In this document: positions 35,681 through 45,068 of the stretch, in pieces | How positions within the stretch are numbered: the stretch's first letter is position 1 | How the letters are laid out: every line of letters begins with the position of its first letter | Program-made: the position numbers and the translations under genes | Notes under the pieces: generated by a model | Seen by the model: only the letters and a program-made list of their open reading frames with translations | Database searches by the model: none | What the model was told of the DNA's origin: nothing | Assembly: GCF_009674885.1 (NCBI RefSeq) | Contig: NZ_WKKA01000005.1 | Span: 1-64,000 of the forward strand | Direction: 5' to 3' | Length of the DNA stretch: 64,000 nucleotides | From: Paracoccus sp. S-4012 | Lineage (GTDB): Bacteria > Pseudomonadota > Alphaproteobacteria > Rhodobacterales > Rhodobacteraceae

Positions 35681-37018
35681 ATGGCCCGAGCCGATCCCGC
35701 TCCCATCGACGAAAGCACCCCCATGTCCAATGTTCACGCGCTTCACCCGGAGCCGACCCCTCGTCCTGTTGTCCCCGTGCAGGGCTTTGCTGCCGACTAC
35801 CCCGTTGCCAGCCTCGGACCACTCCGCGAGGTAGTCGAGGCAGTTCAGGGCATCAGTCAGGCGCCGGCTGCACTCGCCGCGCACAGCGCTTTGGCGATCG
35901 CATCGCTCGCCGTCCAGGGACACGCGAATGTCGAGACCCTCGGCGGTCCGCGGCCGCTGTCGCTCTACTTTCTGACCATTGCCGCGTCTGGTGAGCGGAA
36001 GTCTACCTGTGACGCGCTCCTCTCCTCGAGCCTACCCTACGGGCTGACGGTCACGGAAGCCACCGTTGACGGATTGTTCAGATCTCTGCGCGAGACTCCC
36101 AGCTTGGGTCTGCTGAGTGACGAGGGCGGGCAGTTCCTCGGCGGCTACGCGATGGCGGGGCAGAATCAGCAGCGCACCCTCGCGGTCTTCAACGACCTCT
36201 GGCAAGGCAAGACGATCCGCACCGCACGCAAGGCAACACGGGACAGCGTCGAGCTCGCTGGACGGCGCCTGGCCGTCCATCTGATGGTTCAACCCACAAT
36301 GGTCCGGAAGCTGTTCGCGGCTCCCCTTGCCGTCGGTTCCGGGTTCCTGCCGCGGTTCCTGATCTGTGAACCCAGGAGCATGATCGGCACTCGGCTGCAC
36401 GCCAACACCGTCAGCAATGAGGCGCCGATCGCGGCATTCAACGACCGGTTGAAGGCGGTGCTCTCGGCGACGTTGCCGATCCCCGATCTGGAGACGGGCA
36501 TTCTGGCGCCGAGGACTTTGAGGCTTTCCGACGACGCCCGAAGGTTGCTCATTGAGTGGTCGGACATGATTGAGCAGCTCCAGGCACCAGGCCGAATCTA
36601 CTCCGTCCATGCAGGCTATGCCTCGAAGACGGCCGAGCAGGCGGCTCGCCTTGCGGGGGTATTGGCACTGTGGCGCGATTTGGGGGCTACCGAAGTGAGC
36701 GGGAAAGACATGACGCACGGGTTTAGTCTCGCAAACTACTACATCTCGGAGGTCGCTCGGGCAGCCGGGCACGCGAGTCTCGATGCCGACCTGGTCCTCG
36801 CCGAAAGTCTAAGGTGCTGGCTGCTCGGGCGGCCGGGAGCCCACTTCTTGACCGGCGAGGTCATTCAGGGCGCGCTGAGCAGAGAGATCCGCGACAAGCG
36901 CACCGCGGAACGCCTTCTCGGCATCCTGGCCGACCATGGCTGGGTGCAGAAGCTGCCCGCTGGGACTGTAGTGGACGGAGCGGCCCGGACATCAGCGTGG
37001 CGGCTAACCGTGCGCTAA
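35681..37018 (+). CDS. DUF3987 (YfjI-like) protein
   Basis: A 445-residue cytosolic protein of the DUF3987 family, found on phages and integrated elements and often thought to act in element replication (primase/helicase-like), although unproven. The family block APAALAAHSALAIASLAVQG is followed by a degenerate P-loop, ASGERKST (Gly-x-x-Lys-Ser), then GLLSDEGGQFLGGYAM and a C-terminal winged-helix-like stretch. ATG 35681 has GTGGAG 10 bases before it; ATG 35723 (MSNVHALHP) is an equally plausible start. Together with the XRE gene and integrase it marks a small integrated element. Confidence 0.8.
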   Translation: MARADPAPIDESTPMSNVHALHPEPTPRPVVPVQGFAADYPVASLGPLREVVEAVQGISQAPAALAAHSALAIASLAVQGHANVETLGGPRPLSLYFLTIAASGERKSTCDALLSSSLPYGLTVTEATVDGLFRSLRETPSLGLLSDEGGQFLGGYAMAGQNQQRTLAVFNDLWQGKTIRTARKATRDSVELAGRRLAVHLMVQPTMVRKLFAAPLAVGSGFLPRFLICEPRSMIGTRLHANTVSNEAPIAAFNDRLKAVLSATLPIPDLETGILAPRTLRLSDDARRLLIEWSDMIEQLQAPGRIYSVHAGYASKTAEQAARLAGVLALWRDLGATEVSGKDMTHGFSLANYYISEVARAAGHASLDADLVLAESLRCWLLGRPGAHFLTGEVIQGALSREIRDKRTAERLLGILADHGWVQKLPAGTVVDGAARTSAWRLTVR

Positions 37019-37045
37019 ACGTGCTAAACGGCTAATCGACGTGTA

Positions 37046-37079
37046 TCGACCGTCCTGGCACTTGGACCAGGGCGGTCGA
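37046..37079. terminator. Hairpin between convergent DUF3987 and integrase genes
   Basis: A 13-bp stem, TCGACCGTCCTGG paired with CCAGGGCGGTCGA (one G-T pair), with the 8-base loop CACTTGGA. It lies between two convergent genes, so it can act as a bidirectional terminator. Confidence 0.65.
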
Positions 37080-37141
37080 AGCTACACCCTCGCCCCGGTT
37101 GTTGGCCAGGTCCTTCGAGGGAGACATCAGTGTAGACGTCC

Positions 37142-38739
37142 TCAAGGGGGATTCCTCGCGGATGTGAGGTCATAGGCAGGCAGCTTCCTGACCGCTGCAA
37201 TGCGGGTGGCAAGCGTAACATCGCCATAATCGTCGCCCGCCGTCTTGCCCGCATGCCCTTGGATCGCGTCAATCACGCGGTCGCTGATCTCCAGCTCGCG
37301 CCCCTGCGTCTTGAAGCGGTGCCGCCAGCCGTGCGAGGGCTGAACGCCAACCGGAACCAGATTTTCTCCTTGAAGCCATTGCGACAACCGACCGGCGGTC
37401 GCGCGGGCGCTTGAAAGGCTCCGCTCCTTCGTGGTCGCATTGTGGAACAACGGGCCTTCCTTCACGGCCGCGAGGAAGTCGAGAAAGCCCAAGTCGATGA
37501 TCTGCCGATGCAACGGCACGTCTCGATAGTCGCCGGCCTTTACGGTGCCTGCATCCGGCCGGATGCGCAGGACGTAATGCCCGCCCTCCTTGCGAATGTC
37601 CTCCTTGCGAAGCTGCGTCATTTCCGTGACCCGCGCCCCGCTGAAGGCGCACAGGATCGGCACCCATCGTTTGGCGGCTGTGATGTGAGCGCTTTCGCGG
37701 TTGGCCGGATTATCCCGCACCGCGGGTTCATAGGCGACAGAAGCCTTCAGCACCTTGACCGCCTCGGCCGTCGTGTATCCCTTTTCCCGCGACCGCGCGA
37801 CTCTCGGGGCCTCCTGCCTGACCGCAGCGGCCTCGTTGGTCGGGAGGCGGTCATTCTCGAATGCCCAGCGGAATAAGGCGCGCACCGCCGCAAGGTGGCC
37901 GTTCGCAACCGATTTCGGCGATCGGCCACTCTGAAGCAGATGGTCACGCCAGTCCAGCAGGTTGCGCTTCGTCACCTGCCGAGCATCGTCGTGGCCCAAG
38001 AAGCCACTTAGGTCTTGGACCATTGTCTCCCATGCGCGCGCACCGTCGCGGTGCTTGCCGACCGCCTGCCGCGACGCGACATATTCGCGGAACAACGCCT
38101 TCAGCGGGACAGGCGGCGGTCCCTCCTCTGGTAGCGGAATCGCGTTGACTATCAGCGGGTTCTCAGGCTTACCGGCAAAGTGCCTTCGTTACGCTCAACC
38201 ATGCGGCCCATGAACTCGAGCTCGGCGATGCAGAGGGCACGAGCGATCTCGCGCCACGCTGCCGTGCCGGGCTGGGCATCGTGATTGCCGGCGGCACGGA
38301 ACCACTCGACCTCGCGACCGATCAGCCCAGCCAGCTCTTCGTTGCTCGCACGGCCGGCGACGGCTGCGCGCAGCTCCGCCACGTAAGTATCGTTGATGCC
38401 CGCGACGGCATAAGCCGGGTTGTCGCGGAAGTGCTCATCGAGGGCGAGCCGCTGTGCGTAATGCGATGCCGCGATCTGCGCGACGGTCATCGGATAGCGG
38501 CCGGGCACCGGCACCGCGTCTAGAGGGTGCGAGCGGGCCAGCTTGCGCTCGGCGTCGATGATCTGTCGCTGAAGCTCGGCAACCGCACCCGGGAGCTGAC
38601 GCACAGCCGCGCGACGATCAGCGCCGAGGGCCATCACCAGCTCGGACTTCCCAACCTGCCCTTGAAGCGACTTCGGCACGGCCATGCGCGCGTAGAAGCG
38701 ACTGCCCTTGACCTTCAGGCTACGGATCTGCCCAGCCAT
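37142..38739 (-). pseudogene. Tyrosine-recombinase integrase with one frameshift
   Basis: The N-terminal frame (38739 down to ~38150) starts MAGQIRSLKVKGSRFYARMA, typical of the DUF6538-type N-terminus of tRNA-targeted integrases. The second frame carries the SAM-like core-binding domain and the catalytic domain: Arg in CAFSGARVTEM, HGWRHRF, and GHAGKTAGDDYGD with nucleophilic Tyr. The frames join across 38171-38180, where GGCACTTTGCCGGTAAG would read G-T-F-A-G-K-P-E-N-P if one more T were present. So a single base loss in a T run inactivates it, unless it is a sequencing error or a programmed shift. Its start lies ~90 bases from the tRNA-Thr 3' end. Confidence 0.87.
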
Positions 38740-38829
38740 GCTTAAACCCCATCCTGGCACCAGCTCTGGCACCAAAAGCGGCACGGGGGCCAGCAAAGCA
38801 AGGACTTCCAACGTGTGCTGGGAAAATAA

Positions 38830-38904
<75 letters not shown>

Positions 38905-39016
38905 GCCGTGCCGGGCGGATTAGCCAAGGTTGGCGGGGTCTGCAAGGGGTTTTCGCCCCGGCACGGGCAGGCGGCCGCTGGACGGGCCGGACCGGCGCGT
39001 CTAGACGGTGGCGGCA

Positions 39017-39187
39017 ATGAATGACGAGGCTCTCCCTCCCTCGCCCCCCCGCGCCTCCCCGCCGCGCAGCGCCGCGGAGCGGCGGGCGGCGGCGTTGCGC
39101 GAGAACCTGCACCGGCGCAAGGCGCAGGCGCGGGCGCGCGCGGCGGCGGAGGATGGGCGGCAGGAAGACGGCGAAGGCGGGGAATGA
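39017..39187 (+). CDS. Small Arg/Ala-rich protein preceding murA
   Basis: A 56-residue basic protein, too short for routine gene lists. The core [20 protein letters not shown] is a conserved pattern in small proteins upstream of murA in Rhodobacteraceae, as I recall them. Its TGA overlaps the murA ATG (ATGA), indicating coupling. Predicted to be one long charged helix after a Pro-rich N-terminus. Function unknown; no membrane segment or signal peptide. Confidence 0.72.
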   Translation: MNDEALPPSPPRASPPRSAAERRAAALRENLHRRKAQARARAAAEDGRQEDGEGGE

Positions 39188-40473
39188 TGGACCAGATCAT
39201 CGTGCAAGGCGGGGCTGAGCTTCGCGGCGAGATCCCGATCGCCGGGGCGAAGAACGCCTGCCTGACGCTGATGCCGGCCACGCTGCTGACCGACGAGCCG
39301 CTGACGCTGACGAATGCGCCGCGGCTCAGCGACATCCGCACCATGACGGCACTGCTGGGCTCGCTCGGGGCCGAGGTCGCGGCGCTGCAGGACGGGCGGG
39401 TGCTGGCGCTGTCGAGCCATGACCTGACGTCGCACCGGGCCGACTATGACATCGTGCGGCGGATGCGGGCCTCGATCCTGGTGCTCGGCCCGCTGCTGGC
39501 GCGCGACGGGGTGGCGGAGGTGTCGCTGCCGGGCGGCTGCGCGATCGGGGCGCGGCCGGTGGACCTGCATCTGATGGCGCTCGAGAGGATGGGCGCCGAA
39601 CTCGACCTGCGCGACGGCTATGTCCATGCGCGCGCGCCGTCGGGCGGGCTGCGGGGTGCGGTGGTGGAGTTTCCGCTGGTCTCCGTGGGGGCGACCGAGA
39701 ACGCGCTGATGGCGGCGACGCTGGCCCGCGGCACGACCGAACTGCGGAACGCCGCGCGCGAGCCGGAGATCGTGGACCTCGCCCGCTGTCTCAGGCGCAT
39801 GGGGGCGCGGATCGAGGGCGAGGGCGGCGGGACGATCACCATCGAGGGCGTCGATCGCCTGCGGGGCGCCACGCATCCGGTCGTGACCGATCGCATCGAG
39901 CTCGGCACCTACATGCTCGCGCCCGCCATCTGCGGCGGCGAGGTCACCTGCCTCGGCGGTCGGATCGAACTGCTGGAGGCCTTCTGCGAGCGGCTCGACG
40001 CGGCCGGCATCCACGTCGAGGAAAGCCCGCGCGGTCTCACCGTCGCCCGTCGCAACGGCCGGGTCAGCGCCATCGACGTCACCACTGCCCCCTTCCCCGG
40101 CTTCCCCACCGACCTTCAGGCGCAGATCATGGCGCTGCTCTGCACCGCCGAGGGCGTGAGCCACCTCGAGGAGACGATCTTCGAGAACCGCTTCATGCAC
40201 GCACCCGAACTCGCCCGTATGGGCGCGCGGATCGAGGTGCATGGCGGCCGCGCCACCGTCACCGGGGTTGAGCGGCTGCGCGGCGCGCCGGTGATGGCGA
40301 CCGACCTGCGCGCCTCGGTCAGCCTGATTCTCGCCGGCCTCGCGGCCGAGGGCGAGACCATCGTGCGCCGGGTCTATCATCTCGACCGCGGATATGAGCA
40401 TGTCGAGGAGAAGCTGGCTGCGGTCGGCGCCAGGATCGAGCGCACGCGCGAGGGGGAGGCGGCACATGGCTGA
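39184..40473 (+). CDS. murA: UDP-N-acetylglucosamine 1-carboxyvinyltransferase
   Basis: A 429-residue enzyme, first committed step of peptidoglycan synthesis: transfer of enolpyruvate from PEP to UDP-GlcNAc in the cytosol. The KN pair (Lys23-Asn24 in GAKNACL) binds substrate, and the active-site loop [11 protein letters not shown] carries the catalytic Cys119, so the enzyme should be fosfomycin-sensitive. A second Met codon follows immediately (39187). It is coupled to the small protein before it and overlaps the DUF2948 gene after it. Confidence 0.96.
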   Translation: MMDQIIVQGGAELRGEIPIAGAKNACLTLMPATLLTDEPLTLTNAPRLSDIRTMTALLGSLGAEVAALQDGRVLALSSHDLTSHRADYDIVRRMRASILVLGPLLARDGVAEVSLPGGCAIGARPVDLHLMALERMGAELDLRDGYVHARAPSGGLRGAVVEFPLVSVGATENALMAATLARGTTELRNAAREPEIVDLARCLRRMGARIEGEGGGTITIEGVDRLRGATHPVVTDRIELGTYMLAPAICGGEVTCLGGRIELLEAFCERLDAAGIHVEESPRGLTVARRNGRVSAIDVTTAPFPGFPTDLQAQIMALLCTAEGVSHLEETIFENRFMHAPELARMGARIEVHGGRATVTGVERLRGAPVMATDLRASVSLILAGLAAEGETIVRRVYHLDRGYEHVEEKLAAVGARIERTREGEAAHG

Positions 40474-40942
40474 CGCGCGGTTCATGGACGCGGAACCGGC
40501 TCCGCTGCGGCTCAGGGCCGAGGATGCCGATGACTTGGCGGTGATCTCGGCGCTGACGCAGGACGCCGTGGTGTCGGTGGGCGACATTTCCTGGGACGCG
40601 AAGGCGCGGCGGCTCGCCTTGCTGCTCAACCGCTTCCGCTGGGAGGACGCCGAGGCCGCGCACCGCGACGGCCGCCCGTTCGAGCGGGTGCGGGCGCTGC
40701 TGGTCCTCTCGGATGTGCTGCGCGTCGCGGGCGACGGGATCGACCGCGAGGATCGCGACCTGATCCTGTCGCTGCTGGCGCTCGACTGGCAGGCGGGGGA
40801 AGATGGGACCGGGACCCTCACGCTGACCTTCGCCGGCGACGGCGCGATCGCCGCCAGCGTCGAGTGCCTCTCGGCCGAACTCCGCGACGTGACCCGGCCC
40901 TATGCCGCGCCCTCGGGGCGGGCACCCTCGCATCCAGAGTGA
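40466..40942 (+). CDS. DUF2948 family protein
   Basis: A 158-residue protein of unknown function conserved between murA and hisD in Rhodobacterales. Family landmarks: [20 protein letters not shown], then [20 protein letters not shown], and [14 protein letters not shown]. It overlaps the end of murA by 8 bases. No enzymatic motif is visible. Confidence 0.85.
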   Translation: MADARFMDAEPAPLRLRAEDADDLAVISALTQDAVVSVGDISWDAKARRLALLLNRFRWEDAEAAHRDGRPFERVRALLVLSDVLRVAGDGIDREDRDLILSLLALDWQAGEDGTGTLTLTFAGDGAIAASVECLSAELRDVTRPYAAPSGRAPSHPE

Positions 40943-41000
40943 TCGGCCGGCGGCGGGAGGCAATCTTGTGACCCGGCATCCCAGTCGCTAACACGCCTCC

Positions 41001-42308
41001 ATGCCCGCCACGCTCTCCACCGCCGAATCCGACTTCGAGCCGCGCTTCGCCGCGCTGCTCGCGGCCAAGCGCGAGGATGCGGCCGATGTGGGCGCCGCGG
41101 TGGATGCCATCATCGCCGATGTCCGGGCGCTCGGCGATCTGGCGCTGATCGATCTGACCGCCCGTTTCGACCGGCTCGACCTCACGCCCGCGACCCTCCG
41201 CATTCCGACGGAGGAGATCGCCGCGGCCGCCGCGAGCGTCGCCTCCGAGGACCGCGCCGCCCTCTCGCTCGCCGCCAACCGCATCCGCGCCTATCACGCG
41301 CGCCAGATGCCCAGGGACGAGCGGCTGACCGATCCCGAGGGCGCAGTCCTCGGCTGGCGCTGGACGCCGGTGGATGCGGCCGGGCTCTATGTGCCGGGCG
41401 GGCAGGCCTCCTATCCCTCGTCGGTGCTGATGAATGCCGTCCCCGCGCGCGTGGCGGGGGTGGAGCGGCTGGTCGTCTGCGTCCCGGCGCCCGAGGGGCA
41501 GCTGAACCCGCTGGTCCTCGCCGCCTGCCAGATCGCCGGGGTGGACGAGGTCTACCGCGTCGGCGGCGCGCAGGCGATCGCGGCGATGGCTTACGGCACC
41601 GCGACCATCGCGCCCGTGGACAAGATCACCGGCCCCGGCAACGCCTATGTCGCCGCCGCCAAGGCCCGCGTCTTCGGCCGCGTCGGCATCGACATGATCG
41701 CCGGCCCGTCCGAGGTCGTCATCATCGCCGACGCCACCGCCGACCCCGAATGGCTCGCCCTGGACCTGCTGGCGCAGGCCGAGCATGACGCCGACGCGCA
41801 GTCCATCCTGCTGACGCCCGACCCGGCCCTCGCTCGCGCCACGGCCGAGGCGGTGGCGCGGCTGCTGCCCACCCTGCCCCGCGCCGCCATCGCGGGCGCG
41901 AGTTGGCGCGACCACGGCGCGGTGATCGTGACCCGCGACCTCGACGAGGCCACGGCCCTCGCCAACCGCCTCGCGCCCGAGCATCTCGAGATCTGCACCG
42001 ACGACCCCGAGGCCGTTGCCGCCGGGGTCCGTCATGCCGGCGCCATCTTCCTCGGCGCCTTCACGCCCGAGGCCGCAGGCGACTATGTCTCCGGCCCGAA
42101 CCACGTCCTGCCGACCGCGCGCTCGGCCCGCTTCTCCTCCGGCCTCTCCGTCCTCGACTTCCTCAAGCGCACCACCATCTCGCGCCTGACGCCCGAGGCC
42201 CTCGCCGCCATCGGCCCGGCGGCGGTGCGCCTGGCGGAGGCCGAGGGGCTGCAGGCCCATGCCCGCTCCGTGGCCGCCCGCCTCGCCCGCGGCGGAGGCC
42301 CCGCATGA
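41001..42308 (+). CDS. hisD: Histidinol dehydrogenase
   Basis: A 435-residue Zn enzyme that oxidises L-histidinol to L-histidine with 2 NAD+, last step of histidine synthesis. Signatures: GLYVPGGQASYPSSVLMNAV, VDKITGPGNAYVAAAKARVF, GPSEVVIIAD, AQAEHDADAQSIL (Zn-ligand region) and APEHLEI. Length is normal. Its stop overlaps the next start (ATGA). Confidence 0.96.
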   Translation: MPATLSTAESDFEPRFAALLAAKREDAADVGAAVDAIIADVRALGDLALIDLTARFDRLDLTPATLRIPTEEIAAAAASVASEDRAALSLAANRIRAYHARQMPRDERLTDPEGAVLGWRWTPVDAAGLYVPGGQASYPSSVLMNAVPARVAGVERLVVCVPAPEGQLNPLVLAACQIAGVDEVYRVGGAQAIAAMAYGTATIAPVDKITGPGNAYVAAAKARVFGRVGIDMIAGPSEVVIIADATADPEWLALDLLAQAEHDADAQSILLTPDPALARATAEAVARLLPTLPRAAIAGASWRDHGAVIVTRDLDEATALANRLAPEHLEICTDDPEAVAAGVRHAGAIFLGAFTPEAAGDYVSGPNHVLPTARSARFSSGLSVLDFLKRTTISRLTPEALAAIGPAAVRLAEAEGLQAHARSVAARLARGGGPA

Positions 42309-42787
42309 GCACCGACCGGATCGCCCGCATCGAGATCGACGACAGCACCCAGGCCCCGGCCACGCCCGAGATCGAGCAGGAGCGCCGGGTCGCCGTCTTC
42401 GACCTGCTCGAGGACAACAGCTTCCGCCTGCCCGGCCGCGAGGGCACCCCCGTGCCGCCCGGCCCCTACGCGCTCCTGCTGGCGATCCGCGACGGGCGCC
42501 TCGTCTTCGACATCAGCCGCGACGACGACGCGCCGGTGGGCGAGTTCCACCTCTCGCTCGGGCCGTTCAAGCAGGTGGTGAAGGACTATTTCCAGATCTG
42601 CACCAGCTACTACGACGCCGTGAAACGCCTGCCGCCGGCCCAGATAGAAGCGATCGACATGGCCCGCCGCGGCATCCACAACGAGGGTGCGCGCACCCTG
42701 CAGGAGCGACTGAACGGCAAGGCCGATGTGGACATCGACACGGCGCGGCGGCTCTTCACGCTGATCTGCGCGCTCAACCCGCGCTGA
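42305..42787 (+). CDS. UPF0262 family protein
   Basis: A 160-residue alphaproteobacterial protein of unknown function, conserved directly behind hisD. The opening RIARIEIDD and the middle block FHLSLGPFKQVVKDYFQICT and YYDAVKRLPPAQIEAIDMAR are family features. ATG 42305 overlaps the hisD stop; its own stop overlaps the phosphatase start (TGATG). Confidence 0.88.
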   Translation: MSTDRIARIEIDDSTQAPATPEIEQERRVAVFDLLEDNSFRLPGREGTPVPPGPYALLLAIRDGRLVFDISRDDDAPVGEFHLSLGPFKQVVKDYFQICTSYYDAVKRLPPAQIEAIDMARRGIHNEGARTLQERLNGKADVDIDTARRLFTLICALNPR

Positions 42788-43263
42788 TGCCGGTGGCGCC
42801 GTTTCCGCGCTCGGTGCTTTTTTGCTGTGATCACAACGCCATTCGCTCGCCCATGGCCGAGGCGATGATGAAGAAGTTCTATGGCCGCGATGTCTATGTG
42901 CAGTCGGCCGGCGTCCGCAGCGAGCTGGAGGTCGACGGCTTCGCCGTCGCGGTCTGCGCCGAGCTGGGGATCGAGCTCCACCGCCACCGCGTCCGCAGCT
43001 TCGAGCAGATGCGCGACTGGGGCGACGACCTTGCCGCCTACGACCTGATCGTGGCGCTCTCGCCCGCCAGCCAGCGGCACGCGCTCGAGCAGACGCGCGT
43101 GAACCATCTGGAGGTCGAATACTGGCCGGTCCTGGACCCCGCCGGCCTCGGCGAGACCCGCGAGGCGAAACTCGACGCCTACCGCCAGACGCGCGACCAG
43201 ATCCGCGTGCGGATGCTGGATCGGTTCGGGCCGCCACGGGAGGCGGAACCGGCCCGCCATTAA
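42787..43263 (+). CDS. Low-molecular-weight protein-tyrosine phosphatase family
   Basis: A 158-residue protein of the LMW-PTP/ArsC fold. The P-loop VLFCCDHNAIRS gives C-x5-R-S (Cys14 and Arg20); the general-acid Asp is in the VLDPAG motif. It is conserved after the UPF0262 gene in this order. It may be a phosphatase rather than an arsenate reductase because the resolving cysteines of ArsC are not evident. Cytosolic. Confidence 0.85.
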   Translation: MPVAPFPRSVLFCCDHNAIRSPMAEAMMKKFYGRDVYVQSAGVRSELEVDGFAVAVCAELGIELHRHRVRSFEQMRDWGDDLAAYDLIVALSPASQRHALEQTRVNHLEVEYWPVLDPAGLGETREAKLDAYRQTRDQIRVRMLDRFGPPREAEPARH

Positions 43264-43326
43264 CCGCGGCTTCATCCCCTGCTGCTAGGGTGCGTCCAAG
43301 CCCTCCGCAGAAGGAAGACGCGGCCC

Positions 43327-45027
43327 ATGGAAGACAAGCTGACCGAATCGGCGCGGACTCGCGCCCTGGCGGCCGCGGCGGCGGCGAACGCCGTGCTGGA
43401 ACTGGCGCCGGACGGCACGGTGCTCGACTGCAACGCGGGTTTCGGCGCCATCACCGGCCTGCCGCCCGACTGGATGATCGGCCGCAGCCTCGACCAGATC
43501 TTCCCCGGCCGCAACCCGGCCGAGACCGCGGCGGGTTTCGCCCGCGTGATGCAGGGCGAGGTCGTGCATTACGAGAGCCGGCGCCGCACCCGCGACGACC
43601 GCAGCGTCATCCTGTCGAACACCTGCGTGCCGATCCTCGACGAGGCCGGGCGCCCGGTGCGGATTCTGTCGCTGGTAGTGGACCTCGGCGCCGCCGACCG
43701 GCAGGCCGAGGGCATGGGCGAGGTGCTCTCGGCGCTGTCGCGCTCGCAGGCGATGATCGAGTTCGCGCCCGACGGCGTGATCCTGGACGCCAACCGCAAC
43801 TTCCTCGAGGTGCTCGGCTACCAGCTCGAGGAGGTGAAGGGCCGCCATCACCGGATGTTCCTGGCCCCGGCTGACAGCGCGCAGCCGGGTTACGCCGCCG
43901 CCTGGGCCGATCTCACCCGCGGGCACCCGCAGCAGGGCGAGTTCCGGCGCATCCGCAAGGATGGCCAGCCGATGTGGATCGCCGCCACCTACACCCCGAT
44001 CCTCGACGCCTCCGGCAAGGTCACGCGGGTGGTCAAGTTCGCCACCGACGTGACCGGCCGCCGGCGCGGCGTCAACGCGCTGATCCGCGGCATCGAGCAG
44101 CTGGCGCAGGGCGACCTCACCGCGCGGCTCGACACCGCCATCGCCATCCCGCCCGAATTCACCCAGGTGCGCGAGGCCTTCAACGCCTCTATCGCGCAGC
44201 TCGCGCAGCTGGTGGACGAGCTCCGCGGCCGCTCGGGCGCGATGCGGGCCGAGGCCATGGCGATCGCGGGCGGCGCCGACGACCTCGCGCGACGGGGCGA
44301 GACGCAGGCTGCCTCGCTCGAGCAGACGGCGGCGGCGGTCGAGCAGATCTCGGGCAATATCGGCATGACGAGCGAGTCCGCGCGCGATGCCGACGCCTCG
44401 GCCCGCGCGGCCGAATCGATCGTCCGCGACGGCGCCGGCATCGTCACCCGCGCCATCGAGGCAATGGAGCGGATCGAGACCCACACCCGCCACATGGCCG
44501 AGTTCACCCGCGTGATCGAGAACTTTGCCTTCCAGACCAACCTTCTGTCGATCAACGCCGCGGTCGAGGCCGCGCGCGCGGGCGATGTCGGGCGCGGCTT
44601 CGCGGTGGTCGCCAACGAGGTCCGCAACCTCGCGCAGCAATCGGCCAAGGCCAGCCAGTCGATCGCCGAGCTGATCGGCAAGAGCGAGGCCGAGGTCACG
44701 ACCGGCGTGCGCCTCGTGCGGGATGCGGGCGGCGCGCTCGGCCAGATCAGCGGCGCGGTGGCGGCGATGGCCTCGCATGTGGCCGGCATCGCCCATGCCA
44801 CGACCGAGCAGGCGGTCGGCGTGCGCGAGGTCTCGGAGGCGCTTGCGCAGCTCGACACGGTGAACCAGTCGAACCTCGCGCTGAGCGACAGCAACGCGGC
44901 GGCGGCGGCCTCGCTCTCGACCCAGGTGCAGGAGATGAACCAGCTCCTCGAACGCTTCCGCACCGCCGCCGCGGCGGCGGTGGCGCAGACCTCCGGCGGC
45001 ATCCGGCCCCTGCGGCTGAGCGCCTGA
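43327..45027 (+). CDS. Soluble chemoreceptor with two PAS domains
   Basis: A 566-residue methyl-accepting-chemotaxis-type protein without membrane segments. Two PAS domains (residues ~20-120: [20 protein letters not shown]; ~140-245: [20 protein letters not shown]) precede a short HAMP-like segment ([20 protein letters not shown]) and the signalling coiled coil, whose hairpin tip is [20 protein letters not shown] then [17 protein letters not shown]. The [15 protein letters not shown] tip binds CheW/CheA. It probably senses an intracellular redox or energy signal. The gene is monocistronic, ending in a strong hairpin shared with the convergent gene. No CheB/CheR-type pentapeptide is visible at the C-terminus. 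Confidence 0.88.
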   Translation: MEDKLTESARTRALAAAAAANAVLELAPDGTVLDCNAGFGAITGLPPDWMIGRSLDQIFPGRNPAETAAGFARVMQGEVVHYESRRRTRDDRSVILSNTCVPILDEAGRPVRILSLVVDLGAADRQAEGMGEVLSALSRSQAMIEFAPDGVILDANRNFLEVLGYQLEEVKGRHHRMFLAPADSAQPGYAAAWADLTRGHPQQGEFRRIRKDGQPMWIAATYTPILDASGKVTRVVKFATDVTGRRRGVNALIRGIEQLAQGDLTARLDTAIAIPPEFTQVREAFNASIAQLAQLVDELRGRSGAMRAEAMAIAGGADDLARRGETQAASLEQTAAAVEQISGNIGMTSESARDADASARAAESIVRDGAGIVTRAIEAMERIETHTRHMAEFTRVIENFAFQTNLLSINAAVEAARAGDVGRGFAVVANEVRNLAQQSAKASQSIAELIGKSEAEVTTGVRLVRDAGGALGQISGAVAAMASHVAGIAHATTEQAVGVREVSEALAQLDTVNQSNLALSDSNAAAAASLSTQVQEMNQLLERFRTAAAAAVAQTSGGIRPLRLSA

Positions 45028-45033
45028 GGGGGT

Positions 45034-45059
45034 GGGCGGGGCGTGCTCCGGCCCCGCCC
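45034..45059. terminator. Bidirectional hairpin terminator
   Basis: GGGCGGGGC (45034-45042) pairs perfectly with GCCCCGCCC (45051-45059) around an 8-base loop, in the 41-base gap between the convergent chemoreceptor and carboxypeptidase genes. No T-tract. Confidence 0.7.
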
Positions 45060-45068
45060 GTCCCGGAC

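Noticed and set aside
39001..40821. 606-codon minus-strand frame
   Set aside because: It is antisense to murA and DUF2948, has no family features and overlaps the conserved murA active-site region.
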